From: Palsa-295 sp963785585
GTDB lineage: Bacteria; Acidobacteriota; Terriglobia; Acidiferrales; UBA7541
Assembly (NCBI GenBank): GCA_963785585.1
Contig: CAWAVW010000004.1
Span: 868,001 to 932,000, forward strand
DNA: 64,000 bases
Direction of reading: 5' to 3'
Shown here: positions 27,071 to 36,701 of the stretch, in pieces
Numbering within the stretch: position 1 is the first letter of the stretch
Layout of the letters: every line of letters begins with the position of its first letter
Notes under the pieces: model-generated
The model's database searches: none
Told to the model about the DNA's origin: nothing
What the model saw: only the letters and a program-made list of their open reading frames with translations
Position numbers and translations under genes: made by a program

Positions 27071-27568
27071 CTACGTCTTAGGTGACGCCGGCGCTGCCGG
27101 AGCAGGTTCGTCCGCGGGCCGCAACGGAAAAAGCTCGTGGATCAATGCGCGGTCCATCTGATCGAGTTCCTGGCGCACGTCAAGGAACGGTTTCTGCTCG
27201 TCGTTCGGCAAGCCGATCACGATATCGTCGATTCGCCGCAGCGACTGGCGCACCGAGATCTGCAGCTCCTTGAAACCGCTGGGATGTTTCTCCGGATCGC
27301 GGACTTTCGCATCCAGTGCCTTCCGGCAATCCTGCGCTTCCTCACTCAACTGCCGCGCGATGGCGCCGGCGTCCGCGGACTTGTCGTCGTTGATTTGCTG
27401 CTGCATATCGTGAAATTCGGAGTCGGCCAGCGGACCGAGCAGCCGCGCTTTGCGCACCGGGTCGGTTTCTTTCACGAATTTCGCCCGCAGCGCCGCGGTT
27501 TGAGAGGCCACTTGAACGGCTGCCGAACCGAGCGCGAGCGCCAACGCGAACGTGAACACGCGGAACAT
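27071..27568 (-). CDS. Exported helical protein, unknown function
   Basis: The 165 residues start with a signal peptide (about 1-23) and continue as mostly helical sequence (ADSEFHDMQQQI, QSLRRIDDIVIGL), ending in a Pro/Ala-rich tail. It lies 14 bases after the TPR gene and ten before the next exported protein. The composition and position suggest a periplasmic partner of the TPR protein. No family recognised. Confidence 0.75.
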   Translation of the reverse strand: MFRVFTFALALALGSAAVQVASQTAALRAKFVKETDPVRKARLLGPLADSEFHDMQQQINDDKSADAGAIARQLSEEAQDCRKALDAKVRDPEKHPSGFKELQISVRQSLRRIDDIVIGLPNDEQKPFLDVRQELDQMDRALIHELFPLRPADEPAPAAPASPKT

Positions 27569-27582
27569 TTCAATGGAGGATG

Positions 27583-28905
27583 TTACCTCTTTTTGTCTTT
27601 CAACTCACGAGCCAGCGTGCGCGCCCGCGCGGCCGCTTCGAAGTACATGTCGCTGTTCTCGTCTTTGTTCTGCTCCAGAAATTTCTGGTAGGCCGCCAGC
27701 GCTTCGGGCTTCTGCCCCAGCTTGTCATAGCATGTCGCGCGCACGAATACGCTCGCCAGCGGCAGCGTCTCGTGCTGCGAAAGCACGTCTAACCCATGCA
27801 GCGCGGCGGCATAGTTTTTGCTCAGGTATTCCGCCAGCACCAGGTCGGTAAGCACATCGATCGAAGTTGGATTCGCCTTCAACGCCACGATCAATTCGTC
27901 CACCGCTTGCGGATAGTCCTTCGCTTCCAGGTACGCGTGCCCAAGTTCGGCGGGCAACTCGGGATCCGCCGGAGCCAGCGCGATCGCTTTCTGCAATACC
28001 GGCACCGCGGCCGCGAAGTTTTTCTTGCGCATTAGAATCAACGCGCGCAGCCGCAACAGAGGAAGCGCTTCCGGCGTGCTTCCCGCCGCTGCATCCAGTT
28101 CCGCGAGCGCCTCGTCGTCCTTGCCCGCGTCGTAAAGCATCGACGCGTGCTGCGCTCGCGCCGCGGGATCGTTGGGATTCAGTCCCAGGTAAATCGCGTA
28201 TTCGGCTGCTGCGGCGTCCAATTTATTTTGTAATTTCAGGCTCTGCGATAATCCGAGGTGCGCCGGCGCCCATCCCGGCTGCATTGCGATTGCCGCGCGA
28301 AATTCCGTTTCCGCCTCCGCGCCTTTCTTTTCGAGCAGCAGAACTCGGGCCAGCGAAATGTGCGTGTCGAAACTCTTCGCGTCGAGTTTTTCCGCTGCCG
28401 CGTATTGATCCGCCGCTTCCGGAAGCTTGCCCGTTTTTTCGTACGCGAGGCCCAGCGCGAATCTCGCTTCCGGTTGGTCCGGTTTCAGCTCGGTTGCTTT
28501 CGAAAGCGGCGCGATGGCCGCCGCCGGATCGCTATCTACCAGCGTCAGTCCCAGATTCAAATACGCTTCGGTCATCTTTGGATTGAGGTCGATGGCCTTC
28601 TGATACTCGGGCCTCGCGTCTGCGATCTTTTGGAGCGCCGTGTAGGTGTAGGCGAGCTGAAAATGAACCGCTGCGTCGTCGGGCTTCTTTTCGAGGTACG
28701 ACTGGTAGTCTTTCGCGGCCGCCGCGTAGTCTTTGCGGTCCAGCGCCGCCTGCGCGTCAGCCAGCAGTTGATTCAGAGCGATTGTTTCGGGATCTTGCGG
28801 AATCTTTCTTCGCGACGTGCTCACCACTTGCGCGGAAACGCCGGACGCCACCGCCAGCCACGCTCCCAGCGCGCCACACAGCAGCAGGTTCTTGTTCCGG
28901 TTCAT
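27583..28905 (-). CDS. Exported TPR-repeat protein
   Basis: The 440-residue protein has a signal peptide (about 1-25, GVSAQ) and then roughly ten TPR repeats filling 45-430 (for example FQLAYTYTALQKIADARPEY and LNLGLTLVDSDPAAAIAPL). TPR arrays serve as protein scaffolds. Its ATG overlaps the uvrA stop by four bases, so a periplasmic scaffold is translationally coupled to a cytoplasmic DNA-repair ATPase, which is odd and may reflect only shared expression. Confidence 0.88.
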   Translation of the reverse strand: MNRNKNLLLCGALGAWLAVASGVSAQVVSTSRRKIPQDPETIALNQLLADAQAALDRKDYAAAAKDYQSYLEKKPDDAAVHFQLAYTYTALQKIADARPEYQKAIDLNPKMTEAYLNLGLTLVDSDPAAAIAPLSKATELKPDQPEARFALGLAYEKTGKLPEAADQYAAAEKLDAKSFDTHISLARVLLLEKKGAEAETEFRAAIAMQPGWAPAHLGLSQSLKLQNKLDAAAAEYAIYLGLNPNDPAARAQHASMLYDAGKDDEALAELDAAAGSTPEALPLLRLRALILMRKKNFAAAVPVLQKAIALAPADPELPAELGHAYLEAKDYPQAVDELIVALKANPTSIDVLTDLVLAEYLSKNYAAALHGLDVLSQHETLPLASVFVRATCYDKLGQKPEALAAYQKFLEQNKDENSDMYFEAAARARTLARELKDKKR

Positions 28906-31877
28906 TCTCGTGTCGGAAGGGGCGGTTGCATGGTCGACTTCGCCGCCGCGCCGTGGTTGCCGTTTGTTCCGTTCCCGGCAGCGAGCACGCGCGCTAAAAA
29001 TTTCCCTGTGTGCGACTGCGAGTTGCGCGCCACTTGCTCGGGAGTTCCCGCCGCCACCACCTTGCCGCCCGCGTCGCCGCCCTCCGGACCCATATCGATC
29101 ATCCAGTCGGAAGATTTGATCACGTCGAGATTGTGCTCGATGATCAGCACCGAAGCGCCTCCCTCCAGTAATTTGCGAAACGCGGTCAGCAACTTCTGAA
29201 TATCGTCAAAATGCAATCCGGTCGTCGGTTCGTCGAAAATATACAGAATGCCCGTGTTTTCCTGGCGAGTAAGATGCGCCGCCAGCTTCAGGCGTTGCGC
29301 CTCGCCGCCCGATAGGGTCGTGCCCGACTGGCCCAGCCGTAAGTAGCCGAGGCCGACTTCCTCCAGCACCCGCAGCTTCGATGTCACCTTGGGATGCGGC
29401 GCGAAAAACGCCAGCGCCTCGCGCACCGTCATCTCGAGCACGTCATGAATGTTTTTCTCTTTGTAGCGAACGTCGAGGACGCTGCTTTTGTACCGCGTGC
29501 CGCGGCATTCCTCGCAAATCAGCTCCACGTCCGCGAGGAATCGCATCTCGACGGTAACGGTTCCGTCGCCCTGGCAAGCTTCGCAGCGCCCGCCCGGAAT
29601 GTTGAACGAAAAATGCCCCGGCGTGAACCCGCGCTTCTTCGCTTCCGGAGTTGCCGCAAACACCTCGCGAATCGGATCGAACGCCTTCAAGTACGTCGCC
29701 GGATTCGAACGCGGCGTGCGCCCGATCGGCGATTGGTCCACCATTTCCACGCCGGTGATCGCCGCATCGCCTTCCAGGCGGTCGCAGAATTCGCGATAGT
29801 TGCCGCCGGTTCGCTTGGCGTTGAGCGCTTTGTAAATCACGTCGTACACCAGCGTCGATTTGCCCGAGCCGGAAACGCCGGTGACGGCCACCAGCATTCC
29901 CAGCGGGATCACCACGTCCACGCCATGCAAGTTGTGGCTGTGCGCGCCAAAGACTTTCAGGAACTTGCCGAGAGGCTTTCTACGGCGCGCCGGAACAGCA
30001 ATTTTCATTTCGCCGCGCAGGTATTTGCCGGTCAGAGAATGCGCGTCCTTCAGAATTTCCGCGCGCGTGCCCGAGAAAATCAATTTTCCACCGTGCTCGC
30101 CCGCGCCTGGGCCCAGGTCTAAAATCTTGTCCGCCGCCAGCATCGTGTCCGGATCGTGTTCCACCACTACAAGCGTATTTCCCAGATCGCGCAGGCCCTT
30201 CATAATTTCGATCAACCGGTTCGTATCGCGCGGATGCAATCCAATCGAAGGCTCATCGAGCACATAGAGCGCGCCCACCAGATGCGATCCCAGCGACGTC
30301 GCCAATTGAATCCGCTGCGACTCGCCGCCTGAAAGCGTCGAGGTCAGCCGGTCCAGCGACAGATAATCCAGCCCGACTTCGTCGAGAAACCGCAGCCGCT
30401 GCTCGATTTCCTCCAGCACTTTTTCGACGATGGCCGATTCCATCGCCGTCAGCGCAAGGCCCGCGAAAAACGGCCGCGCTTCCTTCACCGTCATCTGGCA
30501 CACTTCGGTGATCGACTTGCCCGCGATTTTCACCGCGCGCGCTTCCGCGCGAAGGCGCGTGCCGCCGCAATCCGGGCACGTTGCATATCCCCGATACCGG
30601 CTGAGGAACACGCGCACGTGCAGCTTGTATTTCTTGCGTTCCAGCCAGCCGAAGAAACCCTTTACGCCCTCGTAGCCGTCTTTTTTGTCGCCGTCGAGGA
30701 TGGCATTCCGCTGTGCCTGCGTCAGGTCGCGGAAGGGAACGTCAAACGGAATTCCTTTCGCCCGCGCAAAGCGCTTCATCTCCACAGCGAGCGGCCGGTA
30801 GCGCGGTTTGGTCCACGGCTCGATCGCGCCATCCGCCAGCGATTTGCTTTTGTCCGGAATCACGCGATCCAGATCGAAATCAACGGTATTGCCGAAACCC
30901 TGGCACCGCGGGCACGCACCGTACGGATTGTTGAATGAGAAAAGCCGCGGCTCCGGCTCCTGATACACGGCGCCGCAGTTCTTGCACGTGAACCGTTCGT
31001 TGAAAATCATCCGTTCGATCGGCGCATCCGATCGTTCGGGGACAAATTCCAAAATCGCTTCGCCCCGTCCTTCGCGGTAGCAAATCTCAATCGAATCCAT
31101 GAGCCGCGAGCGGATTTCCGGCCCGAGCGCCAGCCGGTCCACCAGCACGTACACCGGCTTCGCGAAATCCAGGTCCAGCAATTCCTCCGGCGTCGAAAAT
31201 TCAAATACGCGGCCGCCCTGATACAAGCGATTGAACCCGCGTTTTCGCAGGCTCATCAATCCTTCGCGAACCGCCTCCTGCGCGGGCTTGGCCGTTTTCT
31301 TCGCGCGCGGCGCTTGCGGAGCATTCGACGCCGCATCCGTCGTCAGCTTGAATTCGTACAGCACGTAGAAACGACGGCCTTCGGGACGCGCCAGCACCCG
31401 CGTGGCGATTTCGTCCAGCGTGTCCTTGCGAACTTCCTGCCCGCAGTTCAGGCAAAACGTGTGGCCAATCCGGGCATAGAGCAGCCGGAGGTAATCGTAA
31501 ATTTCCGTGCTCGTCGCTACCGTCGAACGAGGATTGCGCGTCGAATTTTTCTGCCGGATCGAAATCGCCGGAGCGATTCCCGTAATCTCGTCCACATCCG
31601 GTTTCTCGATGCGCTCGAGGAATTGCCGCGCGTAGGCCGACAGTGATTCGATGTAACGCCGCTGCCCCTCGGCATACAGCGTGTCAAACGCCAGGCTCGA
31701 CTTGCCCGAGCCGGACACACCCGTCACCACCGTGATCGCGTTGTGGGGAATTACGAAATCGATGTTCTTCAGGTTGTGAACGCGCGCCCCGCGAACGCGA
31801 ATCTCTTCCACGTCGCCGGGCAGGATCACAGGCCGTGGTTGGCTGTCGTCAGGTCGCTCTGTAGGTTTCGTCGGCAT
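28902..31877 (-). CDS. uvrA: Excinuclease ABC subunit A
   Basis: UvrA is the damage-sensing ATPase of nucleotide excision repair. The 991 residues have two ABC modules (Walker A GVSGSGKSSLAFDTLY in the first, GVSGSGKSTLVYDVIY in the second; signatures LSGGESQRIQL and LSGGEAQRLKL) and the zinc-binding insertions with CxxC pairs (CPDCGG, CEACQG). I chose the ATG at 31877 because the core GARVHNLKNID begins about 30 residues later; in-frame codons upstream are not conserved in type. First gene of a five-gene minus-strand operon. Confidence 0.97.
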   Translation of the reverse strand: MPTKPTERPDDSQPRPVILPGDVEEIRVRGARVHNLKNIDFVIPHNAITVVTGVSGSGKSSLAFDTLYAEGQRRYIESLSAYARQFLERIEKPDVDEITGIAPAISIRQKNSTRNPRSTVATSTEIYDYLRLLYARIGHTFCLNCGQEVRKDTLDEIATRVLARPEGRRFYVLYEFKLTTDAASNAPQAPRAKKTAKPAQEAVREGLMSLRKRGFNRLYQGGRVFEFSTPEELLDLDFAKPVYVLVDRLALGPEIRSRLMDSIEICYREGRGEAILEFVPERSDAPIERMIFNERFTCKNCGAVYQEPEPRLFSFNNPYGACPRCQGFGNTVDFDLDRVIPDKSKSLADGAIEPWTKPRYRPLAVEMKRFARAKGIPFDVPFRDLTQAQRNAILDGDKKDGYEGVKGFFGWLERKKYKLHVRVFLSRYRGYATCPDCGGTRLRAEARAVKIAGKSITEVCQMTVKEARPFFAGLALTAMESAIVEKVLEEIEQRLRFLDEVGLDYLSLDRLTSTLSGGESQRIQLATSLGSHLVGALYVLDEPSIGLHPRDTNRLIEIMKGLRDLGNTLVVVEHDPDTMLAADKILDLGPGAGEHGGKLIFSGTRAEILKDAHSLTGKYLRGEMKIAVPARRRKPLGKFLKVFGAHSHNLHGVDVVIPLGMLVAVTGVSGSGKSTLVYDVIYKALNAKRTGGNYREFCDRLEGDAAITGVEMVDQSPIGRTPRSNPATYLKAFDPIREVFAATPEAKKRGFTPGHFSFNIPGGRCEACQGDGTVTVEMRFLADVELICEECRGTRYKSSVLDVRYKEKNIHDVLEMTVREALAFFAPHPKVTSKLRVLEEVGLGYLRLGQSGTTLSGGEAQRLKLAAHLTRQENTGILYIFDEPTTGLHFDDIQKLLTAFRKLLEGGASVLIIEHNLDVIKSSDWMIDMGPEGGDAGGKVVAAGTPEQVARNSQSHTGKFLARVLAAGNGTNGNHGAAAKSTMQPPLPTRE

Positions 31878-31959
31878 GCGCCTAAACCTCGGATTATACG
31901 CCGACGATGCAAGTGCCGCAAATCGCCGAAAAGCGCACCCGAAATCGATTCGCGAGATG

Positions 31960-31965
31960 TAGAAT
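31960..31965 (+). promoter_or_regulatory. -10-like box 10 nt before the esterase start
   Basis: TAGAAT ends ten bases before the ATG at 31976. No Shine-Dalgarno sequence and no clear -35 are present, as in other leaderless candidates of the window. Confidence 0.35.
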
Positions 31966-31975
31966 CGGCCTGCAA

Positions 31976-33196
31976 ATGGAATCCACTTCATCACTAGATT
32001 CACGGGCGCCGCGTCAACCAGTTTGGCTGCGCCGCGGCCTCACGACCCTCGCCGTAATCCTGACGCTCGTTGTGTTTCCGATTGTTCTCGGTGAACTATT
32101 CCCAGCGCTTCCAGTGATCGGCATCTTCAGCACAGTCCTCGCCTCGATATTCGCTCTACAGATTGTCCTCGCCGCGCTGCTTGCCGTTGTCATCGCATTC
32201 GCTGCGCTCCGCCTGGGTGGTCGGCGATGGGCGCGATTGGCACTCCTGTTCGCGGCACTTGCGTTTCTCGGCTCGCTGATTCCGCTCGGCGCCCTGGTTC
32301 GCGCCGCCCATCTCTATGGTGCGCCGATTTCCTGGATGCACGCGCTCCGCCCCCTAAAGCGCGCCGAGCGCCGCTCGCCATCTCAGTCGCTCATATTCAC
32401 CACGATTGACGGCAAACCGCTTTACCTCGATTTGTATCTGCCGACCACCGCGGCGCCCGGAAAATCCGCGCCGGTGCTGATGCTTCACGGCGGCGGCTAC
32501 GTCCAGGGCAGGCGCAGCGATTTCACCCACACATGGGACGCATGGCTCGCCGATCGCGGCTACACCGTCTTCGACGCCGATTACCGCCTCGCTCCTCCCG
32601 TCACCTGGAACCTCGCCGCGCAAGATGCCGCTTGCGCCGCCGCGTGGATTCAGTCGCACGCCGCTGAATTCAACGTCGATCCCGACCGCTTGCTGATCAG
32701 CGGCCAATCCGCCGGAGCAGGCCTCGCGCTGCAGGTGGCCTACGGTCTGGGCGACGGCACCGTCGTCTCGAGTTGCGGCGGCACCGTGCCGCAGCCCAAA
32801 GCCGTCTTCGCGATTTATCCTCCCGAAGATTTCGAGCTTGGCTGGAATCTGAACACCGCGCTGCCGGGAATGTCCGCCCGTTCTGTGGAGAACGTGTACC
32901 TCGGCGGCTCGCCCCAGCAGTATCCCGACCGCTACCGCGCCGTTTCCGCGGTTTACCACGCGCGCGCCGGTCTGCCGCCAACGCTCATTGCCTCCGGAAA
33001 CCACGACCACCTTGTGCCCTACGGCGGTCACCTGGAAATGATCGAGGCGCTGAATCGTGTGGGCGTACCGAACCTGCTTGTCACCATCCCCTACGCCGAA
33101 CATGGTTACGACATCGCCTGGAACAGCGTTGGCACGCAAATCACGCGTCACGCCGCCGCCGAATTCCTGGACCGCTACCTGCCCGCGCGCCGCTGA
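31976..33196 (+). CDS. Membrane-anchored alpha/beta hydrolase, HSL/acetyl-esterase type
   Basis: The 406 residues start with about four membrane helices (residues 15-110), then an alpha/beta hydrolase domain with the oxyanion motif HGGGYVQG, the nucleophile elbow SGQSAGAG, and a late SGNHDHLVPYGG Asp/His region. HGGG plus GxSxG is typical of the hormone-sensitive-lipase branch of carboxylesterases. A membrane-anchored esterase of this layout may act on lipids or acylated wall compounds; the substrate is unknown. Divergent from uvrA. Confidence 0.85.
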   Translation: MESTSSLDSRAPRQPVWLRRGLTTLAVILTLVVFPIVLGELFPALPVIGIFSTVLASIFALQIVLAALLAVVIAFAALRLGGRRWARLALLFAALAFLGSLIPLGALVRAAHLYGAPISWMHALRPLKRAERRSPSQSLIFTTIDGKPLYLDLYLPTTAAPGKSAPVLMLHGGGYVQGRRSDFTHTWDAWLADRGYTVFDADYRLAPPVTWNLAAQDAACAAAWIQSHAAEFNVDPDRLLISGQSAGAGLALQVAYGLGDGTVVSSCGGTVPQPKAVFAIYPPEDFELGWNLNTALPGMSARSVENVYLGGSPQQYPDRYRAVSAVYHARAGLPPTLIASGNHDHLVPYGGHLEMIEALNRVGVPNLLVTIPYAEHGYDIAWNSVGTQITRHAAAEFLDRYLPARR

Positions 33197-33259
33197 AATT
33201 CAAAATCGCCCGGTAACTTTTCGCCGCCGCAAGCGTATCTTGTAGGCAGAGGCATCCCG

Positions 33260-34273
33260 ATGGGCAAAAACCGTTACCGCCAAAGCTCCTCAATCACCGG
33301 CGCTCTCATCGTCATTGCGGTCGGCGTGTTTCTGCTGATCGTCAACATGAAGCCCGGTCTGGACGCCTGGAGCGTCATTTCGCGCTACTGGCCCGTGGCG
33401 ATCATTTTGGTCGGCCTCGGCAAAATCTGGGAAGCGTTCCTGTTTCGCCGGCCTCCCGCTGAGCCCGCCGTTGGCGATCCTAACTCGATCGCTTCAGGCG
33501 CCGGAGCCACGGCAAACAGCGCCCCTCTGAAGCGCTCTTACCCCGAAACGCAATATCCGCATCCTTCGGCAATGCCTTATGTTGTCCTGGTCATCGTTGT
33601 GTTGCTCTGCGTCGCCATGTGGCGCAGCTCAAAAGTGCAAGCCTCCCTTCACGACACCCAAACGATCGACCTCGGCGCGGCCAAAACGGTCACCGCCAGT
33701 GTTGACGTGCCCGCGGGAAAAGTTCACATCAGCGGCGGCGCCGAAAGCCTGCTTTCCGCCGATTTCAACTACCGCGCTTCCGATGGGAAACCGACCATCG
33801 ACTATTCCGTCGTGAACGAGCGAGGCGACCTGAGCATCACCCAGCAGAACGAGAGCCACATTCATTTCGCGACCACGCACAACGATTGGCAGTTGCGCTT
33901 CGCCGACAACGTTCCGCTCGACCTGGATTTTTCCATCGGCGCCGGGGAAGGGAACATCGACCTGCGCGGCGTCGACGTCCGCAACCTCACCCTGAAAGGC
34001 GGCGTCGGTGAAATTAACCTCGATCTCACCGGCCCCCGAAAAAATAGCCTCGAAGGCTCCATCAAGGGCGGCATCGGCGAGGTGAACATCCGGCTGCCGA
34101 AAGATGTCGGCGTCCGCGTTCACGCCAAGGGCGGCATTGGCGGCGTCTTCGCCCACGGTCTCACCGAACACGACGACGAGTACACCAACGCCGCCGCCGG
34201 CCAATCCGCCGCCACCATCAGTTTGGACATCGAAGGCGGCATCGGAAAAGTGGACCTCACGCAAGAACCGTAG
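33260..34273 (+). CDS. LiaI/LiaF-like membrane protein with toastrack domain
   Basis: The 337-residue protein opens with two helices of the LiaI-LiaF transmembrane type (about 12-31 and 40-58, SRYWPVAIILVGLGKIWE), a Pro-rich linker and a third helix (about 106-122). The C-terminal part is a beta-rich toastrack-like adhesin domain with Gly-rich repeats (KGGVGEINLDL, KGGIGEVNIRL, KGGIGGVFAHG, EGGIGKVDL). Such proteins report on envelope stress in Firmicutes; no liaRS-type two-component genes lie nearby. Confidence 0.8.
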   Translation: MGKNRYRQSSSITGALIVIAVGVFLLIVNMKPGLDAWSVISRYWPVAIILVGLGKIWEAFLFRRPPAEPAVGDPNSIASGAGATANSAPLKRSYPETQYPHPSAMPYVVLVIVVLLCVAMWRSSKVQASLHDTQTIDLGAAKTVTASVDVPAGKVHISGGAESLLSADFNYRASDGKPTIDYSVVNERGDLSITQQNESHIHFATTHNDWQLRFADNVPLDLDFSIGAGEGNIDLRGVDVRNLTLKGGVGEINLDLTGPRKNSLEGSIKGGIGEVNIRLPKDVGVRVHAKGGIGGVFAHGLTEHDDEYTNAAAGQSAATISLDIEGGIGKVDLTQEP

Positions 34274-34349
34274 CCTTGCCCCCAATCGGTAAGGCAAGCA
34301 ACGCCGGGGTCCCCATGATTCACCTCGAATCAACTACGAGCAGGTTTCG

Positions 34350-34814
34350 ATGAGCGCCTGGAACGATCCCGGTCGTTGGTCGAAGTTGTGTTCGGGCGAG
34401 GCGTGTCCGATCTGCCGGCAAACCGTGCGCCCGGACTTCGTAGCGTCGCTGGAATCTTCCTGGCTGGCAATGCCGCAGTCTGCGGCGGTTCGCGGTTACG
34501 TTTGCCTGGTCTCGCAGACGCATGCCGTCGAGTTACATGACCTGCCGGAGGCGACCTGCGCCGCCTTCATGCGCGACGTTCGCCACGTTTCACGCGCGCT
34601 CCTTGCGGCCACCGGTGCGGTGAAGCTCAATTACGAGATTCACGGAAACACCATTCCCCATGTGCATCTGCATTTTTTCCCTCGCTATCGGGGCGATCGT
34701 TTCGAAGGACGGCCCATCGACCCGCGGATCGTCACCGCTCCGGTGTACGCTCGCGGAGAATTCGAAACAATTCGCGATGCAATCGTCCGTGCGCTGGGAT
34801 CGCGCGAATCCTAG
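34350..34814 (+). CDS. HIT family hydrolase
   Basis: HIT proteins hydrolyse or transfer nucleotides from nucleotidyl compounds. The 154-residue protein has the histidine triad HVHLHFFPR (His104, His106, His108) and an N-terminal pair of cysteines (CP-IC, 19-22) that may bind zinc. The order triad-last and the short length fit the Fhit/HIT-like branch. It stands between the toastrack gene and pyrE. Substrate not determined. Confidence 0.9.
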   Translation: MSAWNDPGRWSKLCSGEACPICRQTVRPDFVASLESSWLAMPQSAAVRGYVCLVSQTHAVELHDLPEATCAAFMRDVRHVSRALLAATGAVKLNYEIHGNTIPHVHLHFFPRYRGDRFEGRPIDPRIVTAPVYARGEFETIRDAIVRALGSRES

Positions 34815-34944
34815 CCGACCTCCGCGCCGGCGGTTTTTCCCTTCCTCATTTTGGCGCCCATTGACACTTCCTCGCCACGCCTTTACGCTAACCCTCTTCG
34901 GCTGTCCGCGAGATTCGCGGACGTACCAGCCGTAACGGTGGTCC

Positions 34945-35532
34945 ATGCAACGCGAAGAAATTTTGAAACTCCTCGAAGATGTCGGCGCGGTTCGCACCGG
35001 GCATTTCGAACTTTCCAGCGGGCGCCACAGCGGCACCTACATTCAATGCGCCCTGGTCCTGCAGTTTCCGCGTCACGCCGAAAAGCTGGGCGCCGCCATC
35101 GCCGAAAAATTCAAAGACCACACCGTCAGTTGCGTGGTTTCGCCCGCCCTGGGCGGTCTGATCATCGGCCACGAAGTCGCCCGCGCCCTCGGCGTCCGCG
35201 CGATTTTCGTCGAGCGCGACCGCTCCGGCCAGATGGCCCTTCGCCGCGGATTTGAAATCAAACCCGGCGAACGCGTCCTCGTGATCGAAGACGTTTGGAC
35301 GACCGGCGGCTCGACGCGCGAAACCATCGGCGTCGTCGGTCAGGAAAGCGGCCTCACCGTCGCTGCCGGCGCGATCATCGACCGCAGCGGCGGCAAGCTC
35401 GAACTCAACGTCCCCGCGCGGGCCCTGCTCGAGCTGGACGTCGCCAGTTACGAGCCCGACGAGTGCCCGCAGTGCCGCGCCGGCGGCTCCGCCACTCGCC
35501 CCGGTTCGCGCATGGCTCGCCCGAACTCCTGA
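34945..35532 (+). CDS. pyrE: Orotate phosphoribosyltransferase
   Basis: PyrE converts orotate and PRPP to OMP in pyrimidine synthesis. The 195 residues carry the PRPP motif VLVIEDVWTTGGSTRE (111-126; Trp is unusual where Ile or Val is common) and the flexible loop with FVERDRSGQMALRRGF. The C-terminal CPQC pair followed by a basic tail is typical of the crenarchaeal-type PyrE found in Acidobacteria and Thermus. No other pyr genes lie nearby. Confidence 0.95.
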   Translation: MQREEILKLLEDVGAVRTGHFELSSGRHSGTYIQCALVLQFPRHAEKLGAAIAEKFKDHTVSCVVSPALGGLIIGHEVARALGVRAIFVERDRSGQMALRRGFEIKPGERVLVIEDVWTTGGSTRETIGVVGQESGLTVAAGAIIDRSGGKLELNVPARALLELDVASYEPDECPQCRAGGSATRPGSRMARPNS

Positions 35533-35655
35533 ACGCCTGCGAACCGGCGAGCGATTCGTCCGCCGCTTCGTCCGCCGCTTCGAGAAACCAAAATTCGTTC
35601 CGCGTGTTTAACAAACTAGAGAATCGGCCGCCTGCCGGTTGACGGACACGTGCCC

Positions 35656-36606
35656 ATGCCTTCATCGACGAAACCGAAATTCGCGCGAGGCGCATTCACA
35701 GCGCTCCTGGCCGGATGCGCCATCGTCTTAGCCGTCCTCGCATTCCCTCCGCGCCGGTTGCGCGCTGACCAGTCGGCGCATCCGGGCACCATCGAAATCG
35801 GTGGACGGACTCGCGCCTACTTCGTCCACACGCCGCCGGCGTACAACGGAAAATCGCCGCTCGCGCTCGTCATGGTTTTGCACGGCGGCGGTGGCAACGC
35901 GGAAAACGCCGAGAAAATGTCGGGCATGAGCCGGGAAGCCGACATGAAAAATTTCCTCGTCGTTTATCCCGACGGCACCGGCGGCCTCGGCAATCGATTT
36001 CACACCTGGAATTCCGGCAATTGTTGCGCGTACGCGATGAAAAACAATGTGGACGACGTTGGATTTCTGCGCGCGTTAATCGAAAAGCTCGAGCGCGACT
36101 ACCCGGTCGATCGCCGGCGCGTCTTCGTAACCGGCATGTCCAACGGCGGAATGATGACCTACCGAATGGCCTGCGAAGACGCCGCGCAAATCGCCGCCAT
36201 CGCACCCGTCGCGGGGGCCCTGAGCGTACCGTGCCATCCCGCAAATCCCGTTTCCGTAATCGCGTTTCATGGAACTGCCGACAAAAACGTTCCGTTCGAC
36301 GGCGGCACCGGCTCGAAACAGATTGGCGGCCCGCGCGACGATCGACCGGTTTCTTACGCCATCAGCCTATGGGCGAAAGCAGACGGCTGCAATCCAACGC
36401 CACGCCGCACAGAGACCGCCGATCTTCGAACTGACACATACGCAGGTTGTAACGCTGGCACAGCCGTCGAACTAAACGCCGTCCTCGGCCAGGGCCACGC
36501 CTGGCCCGGCGGCGATCGCGTCTTGCGCGTCCTCGACGCGCCCAACCCCAACGTCAACGCCACCGAGCTGATGTGGTCCTTCTTCGCCGCGCACCCAAAA
36601 CAATAG
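35656..36606 (+). CDS. Exported PHB-depolymerase/feruloyl-esterase-like hydrolase
   Basis: The 316 residues begin with a signal peptide (about 1-38) and match the esterase family that includes poly(3-hydroxybutyrate) depolymerases, LpqC and CE1 feruloyl esterases. Motifs are HGGGGNAEN (76-84), the elbow TGMSNGGMM (Ser162), and late AFHGTADKNVPF and GHAWPGG for Asp and His. The substrate could be a plant-wall ester or a polyester. ATG at 35656 is used; a GTG lies two codons upstream. Confidence 0.88.
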   Translation: MPSSTKPKFARGAFTALLAGCAIVLAVLAFPPRRLRADQSAHPGTIEIGGRTRAYFVHTPPAYNGKSPLALVMVLHGGGGNAENAEKMSGMSREADMKNFLVVYPDGTGGLGNRFHTWNSGNCCAYAMKNNVDDVGFLRALIEKLERDYPVDRRRVFVTGMSNGGMMTYRMACEDAAQIAAIAPVAGALSVPCHPANPVSVIAFHGTADKNVPFDGGTGSKQIGGPRDDRPVSYAISLWAKADGCNPTPRRTETADLRTDTYAGCNAGTAVELNAVLGQGHAWPGGDRVLRVLDAPNPNVNATELMWSFFAAHPKQ

Positions 36607-36701
36607 TTCGCGCCTGCCTTAAAACGCTTTCCGGTTTGGCGGTCGTTCTCCTAAGAGGCGCTTTCCATCCAGGGGAGGTGAGTCGAGGAATCCGGGCGGG
36701 A

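Noticed and set aside
35557..35580. 12-base tandem repeat CGTCCGCCGCTT x2
   Set aside because: Only two copies in a short gap after pyrE; slippage is enough to explain it.
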